A stretch of 64,000 bases of DNA from Blumeriella jaapii (Eukaryota > Ascomycota > Leotiomycetes > Helotiales > Drepanopezizaceae): NCBI GenBank assembly GCA_009599575.1, contig VWND01000003.1, positions 1,254,001 through 1,318,000 on the forward strand. Reading direction: 5' to 3'. Of this stretch, positions 1 through 11,959 are shown one piece after another. The notes beneath the pieces are model-generated. The model did not search any database, had not been told where the DNA came from, and worked only from the letters and a program-made list of their open reading frames with translations. Each line of letters begins with the position of its first letter. The first letter of the stretch is position 1. The translations under genes were made by a program, and so were the position numbers.

Positions 1-183
1 TTAACTACTTTTAACAGGTATAAAAACAAAGCATTCTCTTAAATAGTATCATAGGCACGCAGTTTAATTTATATTTTTACTTATTTTTTTTTTTCTTTTT
101 TTAATTTTTTTTAGGGATTTTCTAGACTATTTTACTTACCGACATATGGCCGTATTAATCTGGTTTTCTTACCTACTTTTATA
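1..183 (+). repeat. 5' LTR of A1 (partial)
   Basis: Matches the last two thirds of the 3' LTR at 10947-11213, sharing the block with gacatatggccgtattaatc. It ends in CTACTTTTATA, where the family end is CTACTTTTACA, so the terminal CA has become TA. Confidence 0.88.
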
Positions 184-312
184 TTTGATAATTTACGCAG
201 AGATTTAAACTTCGGTATTTCGTTTTTATATATTCGCCGATGCATTTTTCAAATTTATAATTAAGGTCGATTTCGATATTTCGCTATTACGGTTTAAAAG
301 ACTTCTTATATA

Positions 313-714
313 ATGTTATTCGCAGTTGTATTATATAAAGGATTTTTAATAGCTTTTTTTATTTTGCGTATAATTATTAAATTACAAAAATGCAATATAT
401 TTTAAAAACGTTTGAAATTACGGTCAGGCAATCCTAAACCGTGCGAAGTTCAAAGCTCGAAAATCGCTTTTTTATTTAAAAATAACAAATCGAATATTGG
501 TTCGTACGCTTCGACCGCTGCGTTCGGCTTTTTTAAATTAGATTTCTTTTGGTTAAACGCTTGGCGAAAATTCAACCTTTTGATTTTACGCTTTATAATT
601 ATGGTAATTACAATTTGCGGCTTTTTATTAAAAGTAGTAAGGAAATGGCTGTACGTGCATTGGCTTGAGCCACGGAATATCAAAACCGTAAATTATATAA
701 TAATATTATATTAA
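313..714 (+). pseudogene. Short leader reading frame of family A, upstream of gag
   Basis: About 134 codons between the 5' LTR and gag, with one internal stop (TAA near 397) where A2 keeps a Gln codon. Both copies hold the block LRSGN-(P/S)-KP, then QSSK, then KNNKSN and SYAST in the same order. Two stretches are strongly hydrophobic (near the start, and around 580-650), but Phe/Ile enrichment is also what RIP produces. The ATG at 313 corresponds to GTG in A2, so it may itself be a mutation and the true start is unknown. Function not recognised. Confidence 0.4.
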
Positions 715-774
715 TCTAGTTAATTTATTAAAAAACAAGTTTTTTAATATATTACTTAAATGTCTAAACGCAAT

Positions 775-2645
775 CTTATTTTATTTAATTTCTTCAGAAA
801 ACACAAAGACTTTTTTAATAGCTTTCTTATTGAAAACGATTTTTTTTACATTGAAAATTTATAATTTGCAATTTCAGAAAACATTTATTTATTTAATTCA
901 AATTCTACTAATACTTTCGCTAATATTATAGACAACGACGCTTTTCGCTTTTTTATGCGAAGCCGCATACCTTTCTTTGGCTTTTCTGGTGCATTTTTAT
1001 TTAATAGCGCCAATATTACCGACTTTATCGAGAAATATAAAAAAACTTGTAAAGATTTCGAAGTTTTTAAAACTGAAATATTCGATAAACTTTTTTATTA
1101 TTATAACCTAATTACCAAAAATATTATTAAATCGATAAATAAATAAAAAGCTATTAAGGCTCGAAACTGGCGTAAGCTAATTAAAGTTTTGAAATCGAAG
1201 TTTCGAAACCACGATCGCTAGCAAATTCGCGATATTATCGCTTTTTTTAAACAGTTTATTATAATAATTCGCCAAGCTAAAAAACTTAAGGCTTATTATC
1301 GTATTTATACGAAAGTTTCTGACGTTTTTGTTAATAAAAAAGTTTTAAACGAGGTTGAATAGAAAAAATTGTTTTTATTTGGCTTTTCAACCAGCATTCG
1401 TAATAAAACTATTAAATATTTTAAAATTAATAAACAAAATCCCGAAATTTTCGATTAGTATTTCAAATTTGTAAAATTCGTTTTTAAACAAGACTAAAAC
1501 GAACGTACTATTAAAATTATAAATTAAAAGAAATCTTTTTTTTTTATTTATAAAAAAAACGTGAAAGCTTTAATACAAAAATATGCTCAGCTATTAAAAG
1601 TTACCGAAATCGCTAAACAATCAGTTACTATATTATTTAATCGTTTTGCAAAACTTATTAGCTTAAAAAAGCTTAATAAAAATATCGAAACTTTCGTATT
1701 AAAGTTTATCGATATTAAGATTTAAGAATTTTAAAGCAAAGTCGAAGGTTTTATATAGCAGCAAAAAAAACTTTTTTACGTTAACTCGAATAATAAAAAC
1801 GATTAAAATAGCTTTTATAACAATTATTTTTTTTAAAATGCGCGAAGCAATTAATTTCGCTAAGCTATCGTAGAAGTAATAGCTGTCTAATAGCAACTTT
1901 TTCGTGTTAGCGATCAGGATTAGCGAAATACTAATTATAATAACGATTATCAAGAAAAAAGAAAACTAACGCGGAAACCAAAATCGCGGCTATTAAAATA
2001 ATAAAAGTAATTATTAAAACAGATTCCGTGGCTTTAAATATGGATTTTGTAATAACAAAAAAATTTATTGCGAAAAATCTTATATTCGCTTAAAATGCAA
2101 AGTATTTAATTTTTATATAAATAATAGTATTTGTTATATTAATAAATACGGAGCAATCTGCTTCGGACCGACGGAAGCAGAAATAAGCTTTTTTAACAAA
2201 GCTGAAAATCAGAATTAGTTAAATATTATTCGTTTAAAAATGAAAGGTACGAAATAAAACGACTGCTTGGAAAACAAAAAAAATGCAAAAACGATTTTTA
2301 TTAATAAAAAAAAAAACATTTTAAAAAGCGTATTAATTAAAAAGAAATCTTTTATCTTAAATATAAATGGAATCCAAATATATAAATAAAAAACAAATAT
2401 ATATATTGCTAATGCAAGTATCGCATTTACAAATATTATGGCTGTATAATTAAGCTAGCGAATTATAAAAAAGCAAAATGCTTCTGTTTTATTCGCCAAA
2501 CCAATTGATATGAAAAAAAACGTCAGAATCGAAAAAGAAAAAAATTTTGAAATTCGAAAAAAAACCGACGAAATTATTAGAAAAATGCTTATAATAAAAA
2601 AAATTAACGACGATATAAAAAATATCGATACCGATATCCCGGTTT
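775..2645 (+). pseudogene. gag of A1, decayed
   Basis: Structural polyprotein remnant. The clearest part, about 955-1560, reads as a fungal gypsy capsid: a helical segment with FIEKYKKTCKDF, a stretch with KARNWRKLIKVLKSKF, and the later FSTSIRNKTIKYFKI and FDQYFKF-like segments once TAG is read as an old Gln codon. The part around 1950-2250 is rich in Asn, Arg, Gly and Cys, as expected of a nucleic-acid-binding tail, but I cannot draw a clean CCHC knuckle. Stops are scattered throughout, mostly TAA or TAG in place of CAA or CAG. The capsid assignment is by sequence pattern and the 3' limit is approximate. Confidence 0.65.
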
Positions 2646-2937
2646 AAATTATTTAAAAAATACCGGTTTTTAAGCGTTTATTATTAATGCGAAGCGAAAA
2701 ATGGATCGATAAATATATTAGCTCCGAAGCCGTCGACGAAGCGATTAAAAAAATTATAAAATAAAAAATTAAATTAAAGTTCAGCGACCTGTTTAATACA
2801 AAAAAAAAATTCGACAAAGTTATTAACAAACAAATCCTTATATTAAAAAAAAACGAAAAAATTAAAATCATTCGAAAAAAAAACGATTTTAAATTAAAAA
2901 AAAACCAGGAAAAAATTTACAATATCGCAATTAATTT

Positions 2938-3400
2938 AGCCGATGGAAAAAAATCTTCGGAAAAAGTTAGCCTTTTGGCTTTTGCTATAAAAACCCAAAA
3001 GTCAAAACGACGAAACTGCTTTTACACGGCTATAAAAGCATCGAAAATAAAAATTATACTTAAGAAAAATACGACCGCTTTCGTTTTATTCGATAATAAA
3101 ACCGAAGTTAATTGCATAAACCAGAAAACAGCCGAAATTAATAATATCCCGATTATTACCGATAAACGAATAATTTACACGACCGTTAACGGAAATACTA
3201 TTAAGTTTAATAAAATTATACGAAATATAAAAATCGACGTTAAAAATATTATTATTTATAAAAACTTTTTAATAATAAAAAAATGCTTTTATTCTATTAT
3301 TCTAAAAATGCTTTGGATTTTGGAAAGTTTCGTCAATTTTAAATACATCGAAAACGGCCAAATAAAAGCTTTTTTCTGAAATTGAAACCGATTTTTTTAA
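2938..3400 (+). pseudogene. Retroviral-type aspartic protease of A1, decayed
   Basis: The longest open piece is 134 codons at 2975-3379. It contains FVLFDNKTEVNCINQ, which occupies the place of the retropepsin D-S/T-G-A motif. The catalytic Asp codon survives at 3092-3094, but the next two residues read Asn-Lys, as expected from G-to-A changes of Ser-Gly. The enzyme would have cut the Gag-Pol polyprotein; this copy should be inactive. The A2 counterpart on the minus strand keeps D-D-K at the same place. Confidence 0.65.
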
Positions 3401-3906
3401 AGTTAAATCACCGTCGCCGGCGATAAAATCTTTTTAATCGACGTTTTATCGGAAAACGAATAGCCGGCTTTAGTTTTAAAACAAACGCTAAGCTATAACA
3501 AAACCTGGAAAATACTTAGCCAAAAGCATTTACGTTATTAATCGAAATAGCACCGCGAATAAAATTAGCTAATATTAACATTTTTGGCTATTAATTCGAA
3601 AATAAAAGTTTCGAAGATTTCGTTTTCGTATTAAACAAATCCGATTTATATATCCTATTTTTTTATATTAATATCAGTATTTTTTACAAGCGCAAAGCTG
3701 ATAAAATACAATTCGTAAATCTTAGCGAATCCGGTGGAAATATTTCCGAAAAAATAAACGATTGGTTTAAAAAAAATAAAATAATAAAATCATTTTAATC
3801 AGTTATTAACGAGCTCGAAGAATTTATTATCGGCCGATTTTCCAGCTTATTATTTAATAGCAAATTTACAAAAAAACGATTTAATAATTTAATAATCGAA
3901 ATTTAA

Positions 3907-5440
3907 TTTTTGCCGAAAAAGAAAAAAGTCTTATACGAAGTTTTACGCAACCGAAAAAAGGTTATAGCTTTCGATTTTATCGAAATAAATCAATTTAGTT
4001 TTAACGTTACGTTTTATATCGATATTAAAACCGTGCTTTACGAAGCCTGGCAAAAAAAAATCTTTTTAATTTTTAAAATTTTTCAGAATAAAATAATCGA
4101 AATACTAAAAAAACGAATTAAGCAAGAAATCTTCGAATTCTGTCACGGCTTATATAAAAACAAATGGTTTATCGTTGCGAAAAAAAAAAAAAGCATTTAT
4201 AAATTTATTACCGCAGTCGTCGAAATAAATAAAATAACGATACGAAACGTTAACGTGCCACCCAACGTCGATTAATTTTCAAACGAATTCGCAGATTTAA
4301 CGATCGTTTTTTTTTTCGATTTGTTTTCCGGCTACGACTATTTGGTATTTAACCTACGATTTCGAAATATAACGGCAATTTAAATTTTAATCGGTTTATT
4401 GCGTATAACGAGAATATTTATAGAAACCATTAATTTAATCGTTTAATTCGTAAAAATCGTATATAAGATTTTTATAATTTGCATTTTTGATATTGTTTTT
4501 TTTTACGTTAACGACGTTGAAATTAAAAGCTTTAGATTATATTATAATAATAAAAAAATTCTTTCTGAAATTCGACGCTATATAATAAAATATATTTAAA
4601 ATATCGATAAAGTTATAGTTTGCTTCGAAAAAGCTAAAGCTATTATTGGCCCTCGATCAAAATTTTGTATATCCGAAATAAATATCGTTGATTATATAAC
4701 TGATAACGCTGGCCGTTATTTTTAACGAAAGAAAATTAAAAAAATTTGCGAATAAAAAAAATGTAAAAATATTACCGAAGCCAAAGCTTTTATTAGCGTT
4801 ATAATTTACTACCGCAATTAAATCAAGAATTTCTTTTAAAAAGCTGCATCTATTTACGCTACGATAAAAAAAAAAATCGATTTATTTGGGAAAAAAAGCA
4901 AAACAAAACTATAGAAATTCTTAAAAACGATTTTTTATCGGCTTTATCGCTTGTACGGATCGATTATAGCTTAAACGCAGAAAAAATCATTTTAACTATC
5001 GACGCCAATATTTTCGGTTGGAAAATTGTATTGCAACAAATCGATAAAAACAAAAAACGGCATTTTTTACGATTCGAAAACGACTTATAATCTTTCGCGA
5101 AAGCACGCTACGATACTATTAAACGGAAATATCGAAGCGTTTTTAAAGCAATAAAAAAAATAAAAAGCGAATTATACGGCGTACATTTTATTTTAAAAAC
5201 AAACGCAAAAGTTTTTATCGACTAATTAAATAAAAAAGCTAATAATCTATTAAAAGCGTTCGTTATTAATTAAATAGCTTGGATGCGATTTATAAATTTC
5301 GAAATCAAATATATTAAAAAAACAATTAATACAGCGGCAAACGGCCTTTTTAAACGAAAACGTTTTTATTCGTTTAATTTCGCTAAATAAAGCGAATAAA
5401 ATATTAACGAATGAATTGTTAACGAAATCGGCTGTTTCGC
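3907..5440 (+). pseudogene. Reverse transcriptase and RNase H of A1, decayed
   Basis: Reads in one frame with scattered stops. An open stretch (3910-4275) ends in TIRNVNVPPNVD, the family's conserved fingers region, followed by FFDLFSGYD and then FYVNDVEIK. The active-site box is YVND at 4504-4515 where YVDD is expected, so one catalytic Asp is lost by a G-to-A change. RNase H follows: LTIDANIFGWKIVLQQ near 4990-5050 with the first catalytic Asp codon intact (5001-5003), a region like KYDATKRE, and a terminal ANGLFKRKR where ADGLSRR is usual. Homology is to Ty3/gypsy pol of the type common in fungi. Confidence 0.82.
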
Positions 5441-5449
5441 TATTTGCGC

Positions 5450-5600
5450 TTTGGGTTTTACAAAGCCAAAATCATTCGCGTTGCTATTTCGGCTGGCATC
5501 GCGAATAAAAAACATTAATTTTCGGGCCGAAAAAGCATTCGCGTTATTATTTCGAATAATATCGCGAATAAATTTAATCGAAAACGATCGGAATAAGCCG
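5450..5600 (+). repeat. Short tandem repeat inside pol of A1
   Basis: Two imperfect copies of a segment containing attcgcgttgctatttcg and cgcgaataaa, spaced about 75 bases. They encode FALLFRLASRI then FALLFRIISRI in the same frame. The same pair is found on the minus strand at the right edge of the window (63890-63990) in A3, so it belongs to the family. It lies between RNase H and integrase, where a linker is expected. Confidence 0.6.
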
Positions 5601-5739
5601 ATTAATAACGAAAATAAACTTTTGATCGATAATTACGAAACCGACGACTTTTATTTAATCGTATATTACTTAATTATTTTGTTTAAATTATTTAATATGC
5701 CAAACTATTAATTTAAATTATTTAAAACCAAGCTTTCGA

Positions 5740-7018
5740 TTATATTTTAGCCGACAAAAAGCTATATAAAATAAAAAATAATATATATTAAAAACGCTTA
5801 GTAATAAATAATAAAGCCGATAAATTTCAAATTATAAAAAAAGCTTACGAAAAAGTGTTTTATAAAAAAGCTAAAGCTATTTATTACCGAATTAAAAACG
5901 ATTTTTAATAGAAAAAATGCTTCGAAAACTGCAAAGCTTTCGTTAAAAGCTGCATTTTTTGCTAAAAACGAAAGCTTGGCCGAAAAAAAAACCTATTATA
6001 TCCGACGTGATTTTTTAAAATCTGGGAAAAAATTAATTTCGACGTTACACGCGTATTAATCACCGATCGCGGTTATATATATTTTGTATTCGTTATTAAC
6101 GATTTATTTAAATAGCTTAAAAAGCGATTTTTCCGAAACGCTATTTCCGAAATTATAACGACTTTTTTTTAAAAAAACGTTGTATATCGATACGATTTAT
6201 TTAACAAATTAAACGTCGATAATAAATTCGAAAACAAAAGCGTTATCGAAACTTTTACAAAAAAATACGGTATTTAACGCATTTAAATTTTAGCTTATAA
6301 TTCGAAAAGCAACGGATCCGTTAAACAAAGCTATAAGAATATTTTCGACGGCCTTTTAAAAGCTATTCGAAAAAGTTATAAACGTTGGTCGCGGAAATTC
6401 TCGAAAATGCTTTTTGCTATACGCATATGTATATACGTTTTTATTGGAATAATTTTATTTTTTATTTAATACAATAAAAACGCTCGATTGTTTTTGGAAA
6501 TAAAATGGCTTATATAAAGGTTTTATAATATAATTAAAATAAAAACGAAAGCAAATTTGCTAATAATAAGATTTAAACAGCTAAATTACCGCGATATAAA
6601 TATAAAAAAAATAATTTTTAAAAAAAAAAAGTATAAAAAAGCAGCTAAAAAAATTTAAAATAAAACCAAAATTTTAAAAAAAACGCTAATTAAAAAAAAA
6701 GATTTGGTTTTAATTTACAACGTTCAGCGCGCTATCGATAAATCGGCCGATATTAAATTTAATTATAAATGGCTCGGATCCTACGAAGTATACGAGGCCG
6801 AATTAAATAAAAGCTATTATAAGCTTACGGAATTCGATAAAACAAAACTGAAAAAAACGTTCGCCGCTAATCGGTTAAAGCGATTTTATAAAAAAAACCA
6901 GCAAATTTATTTTTTAAATTTTAATTTAAACAACGATTCCGATTTCAGCGATTCCGACGACGATTCCGACCAGAGCGATTATACTTCTGAAAAAAAAAAA
7001 CCTTTTAAAAAAGTTTGA
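5740..7018 (+). pseudogene. Integrase and C-terminal pol of A1, decayed
   Basis: The zinc-binding region is partly visible: CIFC at 5951-5962 is the Cys pair of HHCC, while the His residues are degraded. The core begins with FDVTRVLITDRGYIYFVF, and a second-Asp region KLNVDNKFENK is present. The third catalytic residue is lost: the family motif NG-x-V-E reads N-G-S-V-K, with the Lys codon at 6323-6325, a G-to-A change. A final open stretch (6704-7018) holds WLGSYEVYEAEL and ends in an Asp/Ser-rich acidic tail. This last part lies in another frame, so at least one indel or an unrecognised shift separates it. Confidence 0.75.
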
Positions 7019-7600
7019 AAACAAACGAACGATAATTCCGCTGCTGAAACCATAATTTAAATCGTGATTCCATTTATAACCGAAAAAAAAAAAGATGCTT
7101 ATAAAATTGTTTATTAATTATTCTATTGTTTTTATTATTTATTATTTTTCTTTTTATTATATATTATTTTATTATTTTTATTTTGCTTTGCTTATATACA
7201 ATTTAATTATTTCTGTTTTATATATATTGTTTATTTTTAAAATCTTTTTTTATATTATTTGAAATATTTATTATATTTTTTTTTATTTAATTGTACTTTT
7301 GTTTATTAGAATAAAAGCTTTGTATATATTTGAGCCATATATTTAATACATTTATACCGCCCGTATATTTTACGAAAACTATTTTTTATGCATTTTATTA
7401 TTTGCTACTTTCTGCATTGTTTATTATTTTCGTTGTTTTAAACGGATGCTTGCCTAAACAATTATAATTTATTAAAAAAATAGTATGCGGATTTCCGTAA
7501 TTTTTAAATACAAATATTTTACAGTTTTCGTATTTTTTCTTATTTACTTTTTAATAAATATAATACATTTTTTTAATTAACAAATTTATCGATATTATAT
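7019..7600 (+). other. AT-rich spacer between pol and the extra coding region of A1
   Basis: About 580 bases, mostly T-rich, with no reading frame worth calling. The matching spacer exists on the minus strand in A3 (about 61990-62460), so it is part of the element and not a later insertion. It could hold the pol 3' end and a start signal for the downstream frame, but I cannot identify either. Confidence 0.5.
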
Positions 7601-8800
7601 CGTTTTTTAAGCAAAGCGTTGCTAAACTTAGCAAATTCATTTTTAATTTACTTTGGAACGGAATTATTATACGCAATTTTTCCGAGTTTAAGCAAGCATA
7701 TAATGCCGCTATTCCAGACTAATAAGCTGCTTTTGTAAAAACATTTATAAAACAATTCGATATAATAATTAAAAACGTTAACGAATTTTTATTCGATTAC
7801 AAAAGCTTCGTTAAAGCTGAATTCGTTTGCAAAAGTTTTAATTATAATAAATTTCTGCTAAATTACGATAACGCTTTAAAAGCTTTCGCCGGAACAAAAA
7901 AAGCTCGAAATAATAAAAAAAAAATAACAGATCGAATATTGCGCTTTTTGCTAAATCAACGAAAAAAAAATATTTAAAAATACGTTTTTAGTAAAATCAC
8001 CGGTATTATTTCATTTCGGCATTTCGCTCGCTTTTTCGAAATTATTATTTTTATTAAAAAAGAAATCTGGGTACTAAACGCTTATATTTTTAAAACGCAA
8101 GTCCTGAAAACTAATAACCTAAAGGCCCGCAGATTTATAAGCCTTTTTACAGCTGTTTGCAAACTGGTCGACGACGTTATACAATCGTTAAAAAAAGTTT
8201 TAATCGGCTGCGAAATCTTAAATTTAACTTTTTTTTAAAATAAAAGATTAAGCGTCGCTAAATGCGGCATTTTTATACCGAAAAAAAAAAACGACGCTAT
8301 TCCGATATTTTAAATTTACGACGACGAAAAAAATAAAAAAGCTAATATTATTTTCGTTTAGTTCGAAAAAACATACGCGGTAATAATTAATATTTTTAAA
8401 ATAATTAAAACAATTCGGCGATTTTTACTTTTAATTATCGAAAACGAATCCGAAAACGAAATCAAAAGCGTAATAATAAATAACCGCTTATTCGAATATA
8501 AAAACTTATTGTATTTATAAAAACGATTTCGAAAAAAATAAAAACAAAAAACGTAAAAAAACGCGCCGATATTTTCGAAACTCTTTTTATTCGGAGAAGA
8601 AAACTATTCGCGTCGTTAAAAAAAAAAACACCGCGAATAAAAACAGTCGGAAATCGACGCCGAATTATAAATTTTAAGTTAATTAATAAAAAACGCGACG
8701 ATTTTACAAAATCAGATTTAAAAGATTTTAGTATTCCGAAAAGAAAAAATCCAAACGATTTTAAATTTGATTTTTCGAAATTAAATACGTAAATATTAAA
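7600..8800 (+). pseudogene. Extra coding region of family A, N-terminal part, unknown function
   Basis: A single frame (codons in phase with 7636) stays mostly open for about 1.2 kb, broken mainly by TAA/TAG at likely old Gln codons. Recognisable stretches are FIFNLLWNGIIIRNFSEFKQ, LFDYKSFVKAEF and RRFISLFTAVCKLVDDV. The frame turns Lys/Glu-rich after about 8300. I recognise no domain: no protease, polymerase, integrase or methyltransferase motif, and no signal peptide. It follows pol in the same orientation and is present in A3, so it is a family trait. Confidence 0.45.
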
Positions 8801-9149
8801 AACGTCTGCTGCTTTTAAAAACGTCGTACCATAACCGCTAATATTTCAGATTTTGATAAAAGTATTTAAAATCTCGATTATTATACGATTCGACCGAAAA
8901 AGCTTGGAAAAGAATATCGAAATTATTACGAAAAAAATTATATAAAAAATATAAAATCAAATTATTTTGCTTAAAACTTTCGCTTTCGATAACAAAACGA
9001 TTCAAAAGTTTTACTTCGACATTTTTATATAAAAGCCAAATAAACCCGTCAGCTTTTTTCTTTTTGTTTCGAACGAAAACTAAACCAAGCTTTTTTCGAA
9101 AAATTACAAATATAATACGCTAAAGCAAATAAAAAAGACTTTTAAAAAC

Positions 9150-10830
9150 GGTGACCCGTTTTTATTCGAGCTTTTTTTCGCTAAAAAACTCCGATTTCTT
9201 AATTTTGTTTTTACGAATAACGTTAACGTTAAAAAAAACGGTAAGTTTTGTTATTTTTATATACGCTGTTACGCGGCGTATTACGATTTGATTACAAAAA
9301 AAATCGACGTTATCGGCTTTGCTAATCGATTCGCTGCTATTAAAAATTCGGACTACGACGTATTCGAAATTGATTTTAATAATTAATTTATATTTCGACG
9401 AAAAACTGCGAGAATTATTTAAGCGCGTGCTAAGATTTATTTGGGCTACGCAAATTTCAAAGCAGATTTTAAAATCCTTAGCGCAATTATAAAGCTCGAT
9501 TAAAACGTGGAAAAATAGAAACAACGAATATTTTCAAAAGCCGACTTTTTTGGCTTTTCGACTGAAAATATGTTTTAAAATCTATCTGAACTAAATTGCG
9601 AATTCGTTAATTACGTAGGGTTTTATAACGGAAAAAACAAGCTATTGCTTTATTTTATAAAAAAAAAAATAGTTATATATAAGTATTATTTTCGACTGGT
9701 TAAAACCCAAAAAGCGCTTACAGCTTTTTTCGCTAATATGCTTTACAATTTTATTTAATAAGCTTTTAAAATGCATTCCGACTTTTATTTCGCTATTTTA
9801 ATTATCCGAAACCCTGGAAACTGCCGCTTTGTAGCATATTTTAACGTTCCGATCGCTTTAGGTTTCGCTGGTTCCGACCGTATTACGGTTATAAAATTCG
9901 ATATCGCCGATTTTTTAAAAAAAAAAAGGATCGAAAACGCTATTTTCGACTATTACGTTTTGCCTGTATTCGCATACAATTCGGGAATAATCGAAGCTTA
10001 TCTGCAATTATACTACGACGCCAAATTAATTAAAACTATTTAAAAAGGCCCAGCTTCCTTGTATTTCAGCGCGTTTAAAACAGTGGCTTCGGCTATTTTA
10101 TCGGACTACGAAACCGAAGGCTACGAAGTAGAAAATAAAATAATTTCTGTCAGCTTTTCGATTAAGCAAAAGGTTTTCGTCAGATTCAGGACCCAAAAAA
10201 CCGACGGCGCAATATTAGTTTATTCGAATAATTATACGGCGCAAAAATATAAAAATTATTTCGAAAACGATAATCCGATAGGCAATTTAATATTGTTTAT
10301 ATTGCGGCGAAAGCAATTATAATATTTTCGATGGTTTCGATTGCAAACGACTATTTCCGAATCATTTCGTGAAATAGTTTTTTTTACAGGCTTCGAAGCT
10401 TTTTCAAAAGCATTCGTCGGCAAACAGCCGTAGTTCGACCTATTAGTTTTACGCGAAATAAAAGCGTTAATCGGTTTTAATTACGACGAATTAATCGATT
10501 ATTTTTACGATTTTAATATAAGACTTTTCAGCGCTTTTTATAAAGCGTAGAATCACGTTTAAAAACTGAAATTTATTATTTACGCAGAAAAGTCGTGGAA
10601 AGCATTCGTCGCGGCGACATTTGATAATATTATCGACGAAAAAGCTATTAAAACGTTCGTAGGTCTGAACGATACCTCGACTGATATTTTATCGAATTAT
10701 TTTTTAAAAAAGCAGGGTGAACAAAATAATTTAAACGATAAGCGAGACGTTATTTTTTCGTAGGAACCAATAGCAAAAAGGCCAAAAACAGATTAAAAGA
10801 CCGAAGGAATATGGGGCTAAAAAGTTCGGT
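9150..10830 (+). pseudogene. Extra coding region of family A, C-terminal part, unknown function
   Basis: One frame (in phase with 9153) is readable for about 1.65 kb with few stops. Its longest open pieces are 9771-10043, containing GFAGSDRITVIKFDIADFL and YYVLPVFAYNSGIIEAYLQ, and 10059-10322, containing SDYETEGYEVENKI. It ends near a KRPKTD-like basic patch. The same frame with the same residues is legible on the minus strand at 44950-46630 in A3. Either it is a second gene or the 3' half of one gene of roughly 1000 codons whose phase changed near 8800-9150. No known family recognised; it does not look membrane-bound, so an envelope-type role is not supported. Confidence 0.5.
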
Positions 10831-10946
10831 TTTTTTTTGGATAATTGGTTTTTAAATTATATGGGATAAGCTAAATTGTACTTACTGAAATTATGTTTTT
10901 TTTTGATCGTAATCAGAAACGATTACGTATATTATTTGGAACAGAA

Positions 10947-11213
10947 TATAAAACGGTAATACTTTGTATTAATAGGAGCTGGTAGTTTTAGCTATAATTG
11001 AGGCATGAATCCCTCCGAGACCTTTTGCTACTGATTATTTTTAATAGATATAAAAGCAAAGCACCCCTTTAGATAATACCATAAGTACGCAGTCCAATTC
11101 ATACCTTTATTTATTTTTCTTTTCTTTTCTTCAGTTTCTTCTAGGAATTCCCTAGACTATTTTACCCACCGATATGTGGCCGTATCAGTCTGGTTTTCCT
11201 ATTTATTTTTATA
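10947..11213 (+). repeat. 3' LTR of A1, 267 bp
   Basis: Begins TATAAAACGGTAATAC where A2 has TGTAAAACGGTGATAC, and ends TTTTTATA where A3 supports CTACTTTTACA. The family ends are therefore TG...CA, here altered by G-to-A and C-to-T. The length equals that of the A2 LTR exactly. Confidence 0.92.
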
Positions 11214-11319
11214 TTAATATTAGCCAATTTTATTCGCGGTCTTATTTCGATTAGCGACGTAAATGCTTTTAGCCGAGTATTTTTCAGGTTTTGTTACAAT
11301 TTAGCGTTTGTTTTGGAAC

Positions 11320-11870
11320 CAAAGCCGGCTATTCGTTTCTCGATAAAACGTCGATTAAAAAAACCTTATCGCCGGCGACGATGATTTGACTTTGGAGAAA
11401 TCGGTTCCAGTTTCAGAAAAAAACTTTTATTTGGCCGCTTTCGGTGTATTTAAAACTGACGAAACTTTTCAAAATTCAGAATATTTTAAAAATAATAAAA
11501 TAAAAGCATTTTTTTATTATTAAAAAATCTTTATAAATAATAATACTTTCAACGTCGATTTTTATATTTCGTACAATTTTATTAAATTTAATAATATTTT
11601 TATTAACGATCGTATAAATTATTCGTTTGTCGGTGATAATCGAAATATTATTAGCTTCGGCCGTTTTTTGATTTATGCAATTGATTTCGGCTTTATCATC
11701 GAATAAAACGAGGGCGGTCGTATTTTTTTTAAATATTGTTTTTATTTTTAATACTTTTATAGCCGTATAAAAGCAGTTTCGTTATTTTTACTTTTGAATT
11801 TTTATAGCGAGGGCCAAAAAGCTGATTTTTTCCGAGGATTTTTTTTTATCGGTTAAATTAATTGCGATAT
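11320..11870 (-). pseudogene. Aspartic protease region of A2, decayed
   Basis: Minus-strand counterpart of A1 2938-3500. It encodes a VLFDDKAEINCINQ-like segment where the retropepsin D-S/T-G-A is expected; the catalytic Asp remains and Gly is replaced by Lys. The stretch KRIIYT and IKFNKI matches A1. Several stops at old Gln codons. Confidence 0.6.
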
Positions 11871-11959
11871 TGTAAATTTCTTTCTGATTTTTTTTCAATT
11901 TAAAATAGTTTTTTTTTTCGAATAATTTTAACTTTTTCGTTTTTTTTTAATACAAGAAT

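Larger units (their letters stand above)
1..11213 (+). mobile_element. A1: Ty3/gypsy LTR retrotransposon, 11.3 kb, decayed
   Basis: Nearly complete copy of family A. The 5' LTR is cut by the window edge: 183 of about 267 bases are present, so the element should start about 84 bases upstream. The 3' LTR is complete. Order inside: a short leader frame, gag, protease, RT-RNase H and integrase, then about 3.2 kb of extra coding sequence. Stops at old Gln and Trp codons and Asp-to-Asn changes show RIP-like inactivation. The base after the 3' LTR (11214) begins sequence homologous to the middle of A on the opposite strand, so A1 most likely inserted into A2; the right-hand duplication would be ttaat (11214-11218), and its partner is outside the window. 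Confidence 0.9.

Noticed and set aside
9162..9524. 120-codon frame on the minus strand in A1
   Set aside because: Shadow of the plus-strand extra coding frame (in phase with 9153), which is the one conserved in A3.
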